This document shows, in pieces, positions 27,001 to 34,699 of a stretch of DNA of 64,000 nucleotides. Source of the stretch: Raoultibacter massiliensis (GTDB lineage: Bacteria; Actinomycetota; Coriobacteriia; Coriobacteriales; Eggerthellaceae); the NCBI RefSeq assembly GCF_900199545.1, contig NZ_LT962671.1, positions 1,166,814-1,230,813 on the forward strand, read 5' to 3'. Positions within the stretch are counted from its first letter, which is position 1; the number at the start of each line of letters is the position of its first letter. The notes under the pieces are model-generated. The model made no database searches and had not been told where the DNA came from. It worked only from the letters and a program-made list of their open reading frames with translations. The position numbers and the translations under genes were made by a program.

Positions 27001-27373
27001 CGGTAACGCCGTCGGAGGTATCGCTCGCCTGAGCTGCGGCGACATCGAGCGAATGGATGCGCACCGTTACTTGCTCGCCGCCCATGAGAGACGTTGCGTC
27101 GATCTGGTAAGCGGGCATGACGCCCGAAACGCCGTCAACGGCTTTGAGCGCATCGACGTCATCATCGGTCAGGCCCATAGTCGAAAGCATGCGGATATCG
27201 TAGAGATCGGTGCCGTCGTAATACGTATCGGCGGCGAGGTTCATATCGGGCGCCGTCATGCGAAGCCCGGCATAAAACCCCGTCCCCAACGCGACGATAG
27301 CCGCGATCGCGAGGAAACGCCCCCACGAATGCGAGATCGACCGCCAAAAATCTTTAGCGAATGCGCTGCGCAT
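24041..27373 (-). CDS. ABC transporter permease, FtsX-like, with long periplasmic-side coiled coil
   Basis: A 1110-residue permease. Helix 1 is at about 15-40 (WGRFLAIAAIVALGTGFYAGLR), followed by a large external domain. A Glu/Ala-rich coiled coil (about 260-545) contains tandem YEEGLAE units near 25,840-25,890. The first FtsX core (QVFPFIFFLVAALVALTTMTRMVEDER) is at about 560-690 and the second (VVLVVAAAALAFVVLYNLTNINITERQREIATLKVLG) in the last 150 residues. It pairs with the ATPase encoded 6 bases upstream. This type exports lipids or peptides or acts in envelope signalling; the substrate is unknown. Confidence 0.88.
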   Translation of the reverse strand: MRSAFAKDFWRSISHSWGRFLAIAAIVALGTGFYAGLRMTAPDMNLAADTYYDGTDLYDIRMLSTMGLTDDDVDALKAVDGVSGVMPAYQIDATSLMGGEQVTVRIHSLDVAAAQASDTSDGVTAVSDDSNYLNRPLLVEGTWPVQPDECVVSADAVMAAPLSIGDTVVLTEGSQDLGDALNAKSFTITGFVRSSYYTSSGSLGTTSLGSGALAQYMYVPESAFKDDQPYTEVYVAVADAKDERGSSSAYAEKVDVVFKEIEAIASAGEERRLEEIKREAQDELDRNKEDFERERDDVNARLDEAKQKLDDAKAQLDDAKETLDATPAQLDEAAAAIAANEQAIASGQADYDVGVAELANQRAAAQTGFDEVQATIDEQQAQLDTAQSTLAELEPQLAAAQQQLAGMQPGDPGYDELAATVAALDENVKKIQAALSQGIPALEKARSEFAARKQAVEEEFAAAQSELDSAASALSSGRVQLDQGRAQLESGKQRYEDGKREYEEGLAEYEEGLAEYESQKAEADEKLADAQKEIDDAQAKIDGVDAPEWYIMDRTKNVGAESFKSDAQRVDQIAQVFPFIFFLVAALVALTTMTRMVEDERVLIGTFKALGYGRARISLKYLAYAGIASGAGALIGIVSLSQVLPAVIMNAYGIIYTVPAAPTPIDPAIAALSAGLGVGVTLAATAAAAISTLREPPATLMLPRAPKAGRRILLERVGFVWKRLSFSWKVTFRNIFRYKKRFFMTLIGIAGCTALLLTGLGLSDAINDIITKQFGQIYQYNATVGLVEEPTDEDMDAVREIMEDTDVIGAYTYADTTPMTASAPDRKDQIVHVIVPEDPAQFQDFVTMRERVGQTSLELSGDAVLVSEKLATELGLGVGDDLLLSKQDAIGNTTDEGCSVTITGIMENYVSQYVFMTPELYERVSGDAPEFTTIFAKATSDSALRSTMSDQLLSLESVKTVGFNDETIDSYEKMLGSVNSIVVVLVVAAAALAFVVLYNLTNINITERQREIATLKVLGFTTREVDAYIFREIILLTVIGCLVGLVFGVVMENFVVVTAEVDQVMFGREIHAASYVIAFVLTMLFSVLVALAMRRKLAKIDMVESLKSNE

Positions 27374-27379
27374 CGGCTC

Positions 27380-28081
27380 TTACCACTCGATCGTCTCGGC
27401 CGATACGGGGTGCTCGTTTACCTCCACGCCCGCAACCTTGCCCTCGCGGATGTGGATAACGCGATCGGCTATCGACGTGAACGCCTGGTTGTGCGTGATG
27501 AGAACGACCGTGCGACCCGTTTCGCGGCTCGTATCCTGCAAAAGCCCGAGGATGGCCTTGCCCGTTTGGTAGTCGAGAGCGCCCGTCGGCTCGTCGCACA
27601 AAAGAAGCTTCGGGTTTTTTGCAAGCGCCCGGGCGATGGCGACGCGTTGCTGCTCGCCTCCCGAGAGCTGCGCTGGGAAGTTGTCGAGGCGATGGCCGAG
27701 GCCCACCTGCCGAAGCACGTCGGCTGCATCAAGAGGATCTTTGCATATCTGCGAAGCGAGCTCCACGTTTTCGAGCGCCGTGAGGTTCTGCACGAGATTG
27801 TAGAACTGGAACACGAAACCGATGTCGTAACGGCGGTAATACGTGAGCTCCTTGGTGTCGAACGAGCTTACCCTCCTCCCATCGAGCACGATGGTTCCCG
27901 ACGTGGCCCCGTCCATCCCGCCTAGCATGTTCAACAGCGTGGTCTTGCCGGCGCCTGAAGGCCCCACGACCACGACAAGTTCGCCCTCTTCGATATCGAA
28001 GGTCATGCCGTCGACGGCCGCAACCTCGACTTCACCCATCCTATAGGTCTTCCGCACATCGCGGAATTCAACGAAAGCCAT
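27380..28081 (-). CDS. ABC transporter ATP-binding protein, MacB/LolD type
   Basis: A 233-residue ATPase that powers the FtsX-type permease downstream. Walker [10 protein letters not shown] (about 37-45), Q-loop [19 protein letters not shown], signature LSGGEQQR (about 142-149), Walker [13 protein letters not shown], and H-loop VVLITHNQ. These are typical of the LolD/MacB/FtsE branch. A -10-like TATAAT lies about 28 bases upstream. Confidence 0.93.
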   Translation of the reverse strand: MAFVEFRDVRKTYRMGEVEVAAVDGMTFDIEEGELVVVVGPSGAGKTTLLNMLGGMDGATSGTIVLDGRRVSSFDTKELTYYRRYDIGFVFQFYNLVQNLTALENVELASQICKDPLDAADVLRQVGLGHRLDNFPAQLSGGEQQRVAIARALAKNPKLLLCDEPTGALDYQTGKAILGLLQDTSRETGRTVVLITHNQAFTSIADRVIHIREGKVAGVEVNEHPVSAETIEW

Positions 28082-28108
28082 ACCGACTCCTCAGTCAATT
28101 CTCGCTTT

Positions 28109-28114
28109 ATTATA
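28109..28114 (-). promoter_or_regulatory. Candidate -10 box of the ABC exporter operon
   Basis: TATAAT on the minus strand, about 28 bases before the ATPase start codon. No good -35 box at 16-18 base spacing was found, so the call rests on the consensus hexamer and its position. Confidence 0.4.
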
Positions 28115-28343
28115 GCCTTCCGCCCGCTGCAAGCGGCGAAAGCCCCGACACGGCGAAAAACCTCCGCATCGCAAAGCACCCGCCGTGGCGGCAAACGGCT
28201 TCGACATCCATTATCGTAAAGCCAATCGGCCGCCTCCCTCGCTGAAACCGTTTCGTTGGCAGCCCGTTGCCGCGCCTCATCCAACGTTGACCGGTTTACC
28301 CCTAGAATCGATGCCCATAAGCCAACGACATCAGGAGGACACC

Positions 28344-28508
28344 ATGTCAGATTTCGCCAACAAGGTCAAAGATGCGGCAACCGACGCGAAGAACGCAGCG
28401 AAGGATGCGGCCCACGATGCGGGTAACGCCGTTAAAGATGCAGCTCACGATGCGAGAAACGCCGCCCAAGATGCAGCAAGCGACGCGAAGTCGAACGCGA
28501 ACGAGTAG
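28344..28508 (+). CDS. 54-aa LEA-like/apolipoprotein-like helical repeat protein
   Basis: Starts MSDFANKVKDAATDAKNAAK, with AGGAGG seven bases before the ATG. Almost the whole chain is built from an 11-residue pattern of the type KDAAHDAxNA (about four copies), giving an amphipathic alanine-rich helix. Similar small proteins are often called LEA-like or YtxH/CsbD-like stress proteins. It stands alone and is followed by a strong terminator. Confidence 0.75.
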   Translation: MSDFANKVKDAATDAKNAAKDAAHDAGNAVKDAAHDARNAAQDAASDAKSNANE

Positions 28509-28528
28509 CATCGGGCGTCGAAAACGTG

Positions 28529-28580
28529 AACGAAGAGGAGCCCCGCAGGAGTCGAATATCCTGCGGGGCTCCTCTTCGTT
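28529..28580 (+). terminator. Strong Rho-independent terminator
   Basis: A perfect 22-base stem (28529-28550 / 28559-28580) with an 8-base loop, ending GTT and followed by TT. It lies 20 bases after the 54-aa gene. The stem is symmetrical enough to work in both directions. Confidence 0.9.
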
Positions 28581-28829
28581 TTACGATGATTTATGTAACA
28601 CATTTTCGAAATCAACAGCGGGGCTTCAAATAGGGCACGAGACGTTTTCGATCTCCGCTTGCGCACTCCCACAGCGATTCTCGGTCGTATTATCGGTGCC
28701 AGGTTAACCGCCCAAGTCGGTTCGGCCCGCACTTCCGCCGCGTTTCGCGAACGCGACTCGCAGACCGCACCGCTTGCGCAGAAGAGCTCTGTACACACAA
28801 GTCAAGCGTCCCAGACGAAAGGATTTTCC
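28581..28829. other. Upstream region of hdcA
   Basis: About 250 bases with no credible gene. It should carry the hdcA promoter, but no clear -10/-35 pair was seen. A ribosome site AAGGA sits six bases before the hdcA ATG. Confidence 0.4.
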
Positions 28830-29783
28830 ATGAGCCTCGAAGAGAGAAGGAACCGCGCCCTCGCACTTTCCCAGCACAAGCATGAGCACATGCGCGCGCC
28901 CCACATCGACAAAACAGCCATCAGCCCCTACGACGATTACTGCGACGGATACGGCATGCCCGGCGCCTACGGCAACGGCTACGTATCGATCCTGAAGGTG
29001 TCGGCAGGCACCGTCGAGAAGACCGACGACGGCCTGATCGACCGCATCGTCACTTACGACAAGGCCGAAGCAGCCGATGCCTACATCGGACAGATCAACA
29101 TGCTGACCGCTTCTTCGTTCTGCGGCATGGCGGGCCAGGTTTGGGGCTACGACCTCGCCCGACACGATGACATCGACTCGGGCAAGAGCAAGCCTCTGTT
29201 CACCGTCGAGCAGTTCGACGGCTCCGAGCTCAAGGTGTTCGATGCCCAGCCGCTTCTCGACGCCGGCAAAGAGCTCTTCGGCACCGAAGAGAACCGCCGC
29301 TATCACCTGATCCCCGGCGCGCACACCATCTGCGCCAACAAGGGCATCACAGCCTACCGCCCCAAGGAAGGCGAACTCAAGGACGGGCAGGCTTACGGCG
29401 TGTGGTCGTTCATCGCCATCTCGCTTTCCGCCGATCGCGATTTCTCCGCCGACCTGTTCATCGAAGATGCGGGCGTCTGGACCGAAAACGACAACGAAGA
29501 AGACATGATCGCATTTCTCGAAGACCATCGTCGCGAGATCGTCTGGTCGGTCGTCGAATGCGGCCGCGACTCCCACGTGCTGTTCGATCGCACCTATGTC
29601 GGATTCGCCTATCGCATGATGAAGCCCGGCGAGATCGGCAACGCCATCACCGTCGGCCCCTACGTCACGCTGGCTCGCAACGCGGTTCCCGCCGATGGGT
29701 TCACGTCGCTCAACGACATCAACCTGACCGGCTGGCTGAAGGAAATGGACTTCCAACCCCTTACCGACATCGCGCAAGGGTAA
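28830..29783 (+). CDS. hdcA: Histidine decarboxylase proenzyme, pyruvoyl type
   Basis: Converts histidine to histamine and CO2 using a pyruvoyl group made by self-cleavage. The 317-residue length matches the Gram-positive enzyme (about 310). Close agreement with the known Lactobacillus protein includes AISPYDDYCDGYGMPGAYGN, GNGYVSILKVSAGTVEKTDD, AYIGQINMLTASSF and GFAYRMMKPGEIGNAIT. Cleavage is expected between S95 and S96. Y76, D77 and E80, and E212 in FIEDAGVW, match active-site Tyr62, Asp63, Glu66 and Glu197 of the Lactobacillus enzyme. It lies 18 bases before an APA antiporter, the usual hdcA-hdcP pair. The ATG at 28830 has AAGGA upstream. Confidence 0.93.
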   Translation: MSLEERRNRALALSQHKHEHMRAPHIDKTAISPYDDYCDGYGMPGAYGNGYVSILKVSAGTVEKTDDGLIDRIVTYDKAEAADAYIGQINMLTASSFCGMAGQVWGYDLARHDDIDSGKSKPLFTVEQFDGSELKVFDAQPLLDAGKELFGTEENRRYHLIPGAHTICANKGITAYRPKEGELKDGQAYGVWSFIAISLSADRDFSADLFIEDAGVWTENDNEEDMIAFLEDHRREIVWSVVECGRDSHVLFDRTYVGFAYRMMKPGEIGNAITVGPYVTLARNAVPADGFTSLNDINLTGWLKEMDFQPLTDIAQG

Positions 29784-29801
29784 TGAGACGGGACTGGAAT
29801 C

Positions 29802-31295
29802 ATGGCAGATAAAACCTCTTCTGGTTCCAGCGGAGCACCGACCCAAGACAACTCGAAAAAAGTAGGCCTCATCGGCCTGGTCGGCATCGTCATCAGCGCC
29901 ATGATCGGCGGAGGCATCTACAACCTTCCGCAGAACATGGCGCAGGACGCTTCCGCAGGAGCCATCATCATCGCCTGGATCGTCACCGGCGTGGGAATCT
30001 GGTTCATCGCGAACACGTTTCGCATCCTTTCGGCCGCGCGTCCCGAGCTCACCAACGGCTTGTACGCCTACGCCGAGAAAGGGTTCGGTAAGCTCATCGG
30101 GTTCTTCGTGGCGTATGGGTACTGGATATGCAACTGCTTTGCACTCGTTGCTTACTCTGTGCTCATCATGGCCACCCTGAACTACTTCATCCCCGACTTT
30201 GCCGGAGGAAACAACATCCCCTCGATTATCGGCGGGTCCATCATCACGTGGATCATGTACTTCCTCGCCCTGCGCGGGGCGAAGCAGACGAGCTTCCTGA
30301 ACATCATCGGCACCATCGGCAAACTGGTTCCCGTGATCATTTTCATCCTCGCCGTCGCAACCATCTTCAAGTTCTCGGTGTTCATGGAGGGCTTCTGGGG
30401 CATGAAGGACGGGGTAGCGCTCACGCTCGATTGGTCCAACGTCATGCCGCAGGTACAATCGACCATGCTCGTAACGCTGTGGCTGTTCTTGGGCATCGAA
30501 GGCGCGGTCGTGGTATCGGGCAGGGCGAAGTCGCAGGCCGCTGTTCGCAAGGCGACCATGATAGGCTTCCTTGTGACCCTCGGCCTGTACGTCATCGTCT
30601 CGCTTCTGCCCCTCGGCGTCGATACGCAGGAAGCGGTCGGCAAAATGGCCGATCCGTCGATGGCCGCCATCATGCTCCAATCGTTTGGCAGCTGGGGTGA
30701 GATCATGGTGAACGCAGGCGTCATCATCTCGGTCTTGAGCTCGTGGCTCGTCTGGATGCTCATGCTCGGCGAAATGCCGTTCGCAGCGTCGAAAAGCGGG
30801 ATCTTCCCCACCGCCTTCGAGAAGGAGAACAAGAAGGGCGCTCCGTCCATATCGCTTCTGTGGACCACCATCGTCATTCAGGTAGTGCTCATCGCATCGT
30901 ATTTCATCGGCAGCAACGCCTGGACGACCATGATCAGCATCACGAGCGTCATGGCGCTTCCGTGCTATCTTTTCTGCACGTTGTTCCTGTTCAAGATAGC
31001 GCTGAAAAAGGACAGTTATCCAAAGGGGATATTCGCCAGCCGCACGAGCGCCATCGTAACCGGCGTGATCGGATCGGCATATGGGCTGTGGCTCATATAC
31101 GCAGCGGGACTCAACTACCTCATGGTCGCCTGCATCGTATACGCGATCGGCATCCCGCTCTACATAGTAGGCGTCAAGCAGCACAACGCGAAGGCGCAGC
31201 TGTTCAACAAGCGCGACAAGATCATCGTTGCCGTCGTCATCGCGCTCGGCATAGCAGGCGTCGTCTATTCCGTTATGAGCTTCGGCCACTTCTAG
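29802..31295 (+). CDS. hdcP: APA-family amino acid antiporter, likely histidine/histamine exchanger
   Basis: A 497-residue permease with about 12-13 helices. The APA start motif is GIVISAMIGGGIYNLPQNMAQ (about 28-48), followed by AWIVTGVGIWFIA and LFLGIEGAVVVSGRAKSQ. It resembles arginine:ornithine antiporters (ArcD/YdgI type), the group that also contains HdcP. Directly after hdcA, its likely role is exchange of external histidine for histamine, which removes a proton from the cytoplasm per cycle. Substrate is inferred from context. Confidence 0.85.
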   Translation: MADKTSSGSSGAPTQDNSKKVGLIGLVGIVISAMIGGGIYNLPQNMAQDASAGAIIIAWIVTGVGIWFIANTFRILSAARPELTNGLYAYAEKGFGKLIGFFVAYGYWICNCFALVAYSVLIMATLNYFIPDFAGGNNIPSIIGGSIITWIMYFLALRGAKQTSFLNIIGTIGKLVPVIIFILAVATIFKFSVFMEGFWGMKDGVALTLDWSNVMPQVQSTMLVTLWLFLGIEGAVVVSGRAKSQAAVRKATMIGFLVTLGLYVIVSLLPLGVDTQEAVGKMADPSMAAIMLQSFGSWGEIMVNAGVIISVLSSWLVWMLMLGEMPFAASKSGIFPTAFEKENKKGAPSISLLWTTIVIQVVLIASYFIGSNAWTTMISITSVMALPCYLFCTLFLFKIALKKDSYPKGIFASRTSAIVTGVIGSAYGLWLIYAAGLNYLMVACIVYAIGIPLYIVGVKQHNAKAQLFNKRDKIIVAVVIALGIAGVVYSVMSFGHF

Positions 31296-31322
31296 CACGA
31301 GCGGATTTTCATGCACCCGCGC

Positions 31323-31360
31323 AAACCCCCTCGCACAGCATCGGTTCAACGAGGGGGTTT
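31323..31360 (+). terminator. Terminator after the hdc operon
   Basis: Stem AAACCCCCTCG / CGAGGGGGTTT (11 bases) with a 16-base loop, 28 bases after hdcP. The T-run is short (TTTCTCC). Confidence 0.7.
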
Positions 31361-31478
31361 CTCCGTGCGATGCAGCGAGTCGGATCCCTTTTGCGCCAAC
31401 CTTCCGAAACACGGCGAGAAAAACGCTATACTTGTGACCGTATCTGCGTACCCGCACGACCACGAAAGAGAAACGACC

Positions 31479-32525
31479 ATGAGCATCGACAGCTACGAGG
31501 CGAGCCGCAAGCGCTCCGACGAAATCCGCGCCGATCTACCCGAACATCCCGAAAAGTACACCATGCTGACGGGCGACCGGCCAACGGGACGTTTGCACCT
31601 CGGTCATTACTTCGGCACGATTCGCGAACGCGTGGCCCTGCAGGACCTCGGCGTAACGACGCGCATCATCATCGCCGATTACCAGGTGATCACCGATCGC
31701 GACACCACCGACAACATCGCCGACAACGTGCGCAACATGGTGATCGACTACCTCGCCTGCGGCATCGACCCGAAGAAGACCATCATCTTCACCCATTCGG
31801 CAGTACCCGCCCTCAACCAGCTCATGCTTCCGTTCCTCTCCCTCGTGACCGAATCGGAGCTCATGCGCAACCCCACCGTGAAAGCCGAGATGGACGCCTC
31901 GGGCCACGTGCTTTCGGGCCTGCTGCTCACCTACCCGGTCCACCAGGCATGCGACATCTTGTTCTGCAAGGGCAACATCGTGCCCGTCGGCAAGGACCAG
32001 CTGCCCCATATCGAGCAGACCCGCCAGATCGCGCGCCGATTCAACGAGCGCTACGGCCACGTGTTCCCCGAACCCGACGGCCTGCTGAACAATTCTCCCG
32101 CCATCCCCGGCCTCGACGGGCGCAAGATGTCGAAAAGCTACGGCAACGCCATCGCGCTTTCAGCCACCGCAGAGGAGACGGCGAAGCTCATCAAGAAATC
32201 CCAAACCGACCCCGATCGGTTCATCACATTCGACCCCGAAGCCCGTCCCGGCGTGTCGGCTCTGCTGACAACCGCGGCGCTCTGCACGGGTCGCGATGAG
32301 GCCGAAATAGCCGCCGAGATCGGCGATGGAGGCTCGGGCACGCTCAAAAAGTACGTCACCGAAAGCGTCAACGCCTACCTCGCCCCCATCCGCGAGCGCA
32401 GGACGGAGCTTGCAAGCGACATGGATTACATCGAGGACGTGCTGCACGAAGGCAACTGTCGCGCGAACGACATCGCCAACGCGACGCTCGACGAGGTGCG
32501 CGAAACGATGGGCATGGTGTATTAG
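31479..32525 (+). CDS. trpS: Tryptophan--tRNA ligase
   Basis: Class I aminoacyl-tRNA synthetase, 348 residues. The HIGH-type motif appears as TGDRPTGRLHLGHYFG (about 31-46) and the KMSKS motif as RKMSKSYGNAI (about 205-215). Start chosen at MSIDSYEASRKRSDEI with a weak AAAGAG site. It is an unlinked housekeeping gene after the hdc terminator. Histamine clusters of lactic acid bacteria often carry a hisS paralogue; this gene is clearly trpS and unrelated to that habit. Confidence 0.95.
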   Translation: MSIDSYEASRKRSDEIRADLPEHPEKYTMLTGDRPTGRLHLGHYFGTIRERVALQDLGVTTRIIIADYQVITDRDTTDNIADNVRNMVIDYLACGIDPKKTIIFTHSAVPALNQLMLPFLSLVTESELMRNPTVKAEMDASGHVLSGLLLTYPVHQACDILFCKGNIVPVGKDQLPHIEQTRQIARRFNERYGHVFPEPDGLLNNSPAIPGLDGRKMSKSYGNAIALSATAEETAKLIKKSQTDPDRFITFDPEARPGVSALLTTAALCTGRDEAEIAAEIGDGGSGTLKKYVTESVNAYLAPIRERRTELASDMDYIEDVLHEGNCRANDIANATLDEVRETMGMVY

Positions 32526-33019
32526 GGGCTTCCCCGAATTCAAGCCGCCGCACGCTTCAAGAGGCCAACCGCAGCCTTGCTTCGTTGGATACCCATCGCC
32601 CGCAAGCAGTCCCGCGATAGACTGCTGTTTTGCGGATCTTTTGCGGGCGATGCAACGAATATGCGCGATTCTGCCACTTTTACTCGACAGTCCTGCAAAA
32701 TGCAAGATCATGCATGAATGTCGCGAAATCGCCAGTGCGCTGAACAGGGCGTTTCGTATAGCCATGTGCGGCGATCTCTCAATTTGACATTTTCGTGCGC
32801 TGTTTTCGCAGGACTGTCGAGTTATTTTGGCAAAATCGCTTGATTTCCGCGCACGGGCCTTCGCGCAAGCTTGACCGAGACTCATTTTGCTATGCAGCAC
32901 CCCGAAGCGCCTCGAACCGAAAGCTGCCGAACGAGCCGTCCGCATCGCATCGAACGCACCGGCTCCCCCCTAGAGCGCAATCGATCTGCATTCCCGCAAC
33001 CGCAACAACGCAGTCGCCG
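32526..33019. other. Intergenic region with a long-range inverted repeat
   Basis: About 490 bases between trpS and the tRNA-Asn terminator, with no credible gene on either strand. The main feature is the inverted repeat listed at 32682-32822. GCAAGCAGTC and GACTGCTGTTTTGC near 32,605-32,635 form a smaller hairpin shortly after trpS and may help end its transcript. Confidence 0.45.
32682..32822. repeat. Inverted repeat flanking 111 bases (possible MITE-like element)
   Basis: ACTCGACAGTCCTGC (32682-32696) is repeated in perfect inverted form as GCAGGACTGTCGAGT (32808-32822). Similarity continues outward with mismatches (GCCAC before one arm, GTTATTTTGGC after the other). The inner 111 bases hold no gene. 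The layout resembles a small non-autonomous element with terminal inverted repeats, though no target duplication was confirmed. Confidence 0.5.
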
Positions 33020-33053
33020 AAAAAAACAATTCGAACCCCCGAAGGGGTTCGAA
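33020..33053 (-). terminator. Terminator of tRNA-Asn
   Basis: A 10-base stem TTCGAACCCC / GGGGTTCGAA with a 4-base loop, followed on the minus strand by TTGTTTTTTT. It lies 11 bases after the tRNA 3' end. Confidence 0.9.
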
Positions 33054-33064
33054 CAGATTCGTTA

Positions 33065-33139
33065 TGGCTCCCCGGGTAGGATTCGAACCTACAACCCTCC
33101 GGTTAACAGCCGGATGCTCTGCCGTTGAGCTACCGAGGA
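33065..33139 (-). tRNA. tRNA-Asn (anticodon GTT)
   Basis: A 75-base cloverleaf with encoded CCA. The acceptor TCCTCGG pairs with CCGGGGA. D-arm TAGCTCAACGGCAGAGC, anticodon loop CTGTTAA, and T-arm GGTTCGAATCC are all standard. Confidence 0.97.
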
Positions 33140-33167
33140 ATGGCATGCGCTTCATGCGCAAGTGGAA

Positions 33168-33195
33168 ATTATACCGTAACGCCGATGTTTGGCAA
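33168..33195 (-). promoter_or_regulatory. Sigma-70-type promoter of tRNA-Asn
   Basis: On the minus strand, TTGCCA and TATAAT are separated by 16 bases. The -10 box ends 29 bases before the tRNA 5' end. Confidence 0.7.
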
Positions 33196-33305
33196 TACCG
33201 AATTTCAAATCAAGCTGGAGTTTTCCGACACGTTACCGACGGGCCTCGGGCATAGAGCGAACATACGTATGGTATACTGGCAAAACCCCAGAAGAATGGA
33301 CTCCC

Positions 33306-34241
33306 ATGATAGTCAGCGCATCGCGCCGAACCGACATACCGCGTTTCTGCATGGAATGGCTCATCAACCGTCTGCAAGCCGGCTACGCCCTCGTGCGCAA
33401 TCCCATGAACCGATCGAGCGTATCCCGCGTACCGCTCGACCGGGAAAGCGTCGAGTGCATTGCATTCTGGACGAAAAACCCCGAGCCGATGCTCGACTGC
33501 CTCGGAGAGCTCGAACCCTATCCGTACTACGTCCAATTCACGCTCAACGCCTACGGAACCGATGTCGAATCGGCGCTTCCCCCGAAAGCTGCGCTTGTCG
33601 AAACGTTCAGGCGGCTTTCATCCGCCATCGGCTCGCATCGCATGGTTTGGCGATACAGCCCCATCCTCGTAAGCGACCGCTACACCGTCGAGCACCATCT
33701 TCGCTATTTCGAGGTATTCGCGAAGAAACTCGAAGGATTCACCTCGCAATGCCGGATCAGTTTTCTGGATATGTATCCGAAAATCGAACAGCTCATGCAT
33801 GCGAAGAACCTCCGATGCGTTCCCGTTGAGCAGGAAACCGACCTTGCACGGGCGCTTTGCGCCATCGGAGCAAGACACGGCATGGAGGTCGGCGGTTGCG
33901 GGACGATGGATCTCGATGCCGCGGGCATGGCGCGCAAAGGATGCATCGACCCGGCTTTCGTCGAGCATGCGATCGGGTTCGGCGCGGTTGACGCCGCAGC
34001 GACGGCTGGCCGGAACGGATGCTACTGTATGACCAGCGTTGACATCGGCGCTTACGATACCTGCGCGAACGGCTGCGTGTATTGCTACGCCAACGCGGGG
34101 GGCCTCGCAAACACGCCGAGCAATCTCTGCAAATACGATCCGGATTCCGAGCTGCTCTGCGATCGCCTCAACCCAGGCGATACGATTACCGAAAGAAAGG
34201 CGCTCCGTCTAATCACCCCCCAAACGCGGCTTGACATCTAG
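33306..34241 (+). CDS. DUF1848 family protein
   Basis: A 311-residue protein of unknown function. The family start MIVSASRRTDIPRFCMEWLI is followed by AGYALVRNPMN and FWTKNPEPML. The C-terminal part has a cysteine group MTSVDIGAYDTCANGCVYCY (about 268-287) that could hold an Fe-S cluster, with spacing reminiscent of, but not equal to, a radical-SAM site. The start at 33306 is chosen because it matches the family. TATACT at 33273-33278 may be its -10 box. It is monocistronic between tRNA genes. Confidence 0.85.
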   Translation: MIVSASRRTDIPRFCMEWLINRLQAGYALVRNPMNRSSVSRVPLDRESVECIAFWTKNPEPMLDCLGELEPYPYYVQFTLNAYGTDVESALPPKAALVETFRRLSSAIGSHRMVWRYSPILVSDRYTVEHHLRYFEVFAKKLEGFTSQCRISFLDMYPKIEQLMHAKNLRCVPVEQETDLARALCAIGARHGMEVGGCGTMDLDAAGMARKGCIDPAFVEHAIGFGAVDAAATAGRNGCYCMTSVDIGAYDTCANGCVYCYANAGGLANTPSNLCKYDPDSELLCDRLNPGDTITERKALRLITPQTRLDI

Positions 34242-34340
34242 CTTGCAGCACACTTCCCATGCGCTTTGCATGCTTCATGAAAAGATAATTCAAATCAGAG
34301 TTCGCTAAAACAGGACATAGGGAGATCCCGAGATACAGAA

Positions 34341-34369
34341 AAAGGACCTTTGAATATCAAAGGTCCTTT
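34341..34369 (-). terminator. Terminator of tRNA-Val
   Basis: A 12-base stem AAAGGACCTTTG / CAAAGGTCCTTT with a 5-base loop; on the minus strand it runs into TTTTTCT. It starts 9 bases after the tRNA 3' end. Confidence 0.9.
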
Positions 34370-34378
34370 CGAGTTTCA

Positions 34379-34453
34379 TGGTGGTCGCTACAGGATTTGA
34401 ACCTGTGACCCCCGCCGTGTGAAGGCGATGCTCTCCCGCTGAGCCAAGCGACC
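34379..34453 (-). tRNA. tRNA-Val (anticodon CAC)
   Basis: A 75-base cloverleaf with encoded CCA. The acceptor GGTCGCT pairs with AGCGACC. Anticodon loop TTCACAC, T-arm GGTTCAAATCC. Confidence 0.96.
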
Positions 34454-34491
34454 GAATGCACATTTCGAAAAGCTTTCCGTGTGCTCGAAGT

Positions 34492-34520
34492 ATTTTAGCG
34501 GTCCTACCGCCCGAGCGCAA
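34492..34520 (-). promoter_or_regulatory. Sigma-70-type promoter of tRNA-Val
   Basis: On the minus strand, TTGCGC and TAAAAT are separated by 17 bases, about 38 bases before the tRNA 5' end. Confidence 0.6.
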
Positions 34521-34551
34521 GGGAGAATCTGGTTTTATAGGTTTTCGGGGC

Positions 34552-34580
34552 TTACGGTATGCGCTCACTTGCGTTAGAAT
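34552..34580 (+). promoter_or_regulatory. Candidate promoter of the CAT-anticodon tRNA
   Basis: TTACGG and TAGAAT are separated by 17 bases, and the tRNA begins 32 bases later. It is divergent from the tRNA-Val promoter. Confidence 0.55.
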
Positions 34581-34612
34581 ACTATCTCGCGCCAGAAGCG
34601 CACGCTAACCCC

Positions 34613-34687
34613 GGGCCTATAGCTCAACGGTGGAGCAGAGGACTCATAATCCTTTGGTTGCAGGTTCGAATCCTGCTGGGCCCACCA
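34613..34687 (+). tRNA. tRNA with CAT anticodon: elongator tRNA-Met or lysidine-type tRNA-Ile
   Basis: A 75-base cloverleaf with encoded CCA. The acceptor GGGCCTA pairs with TGGGCCC. Anticodon loop CTCATAA, T-arm GGTTCGAATCC. It is not an initiator tRNA, because the first acceptor pair is a normal G-C and the anticodon stem lacks the three G-C pairs. Met and Ile2 cannot be separated safely by eye; the stretch after the anticodon arm resembles some Ile2 genes. Confidence 0.9.
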
Positions 34688-34699
34688 TAAAACCGTTTT

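Noticed and set aside
28830..29783. Arginine decarboxylase or other pyruvoyl enzyme
   Set aside because: The cleavage-site context and active-site residues match histidine decarboxylase, not the shorter PvlArgDC family.
28704..31463. 919-codon open frame on the minus strand
   Set aside because: Antisense to hdcA and hdcP, both clear genes; His/Asp/Arg-rich composition typical of antisense frames.
34613..34687. Initiator tRNA-fMet
   Set aside because: The CAT anticodon is present, but the acceptor and anticodon-stem features of an initiator are missing.
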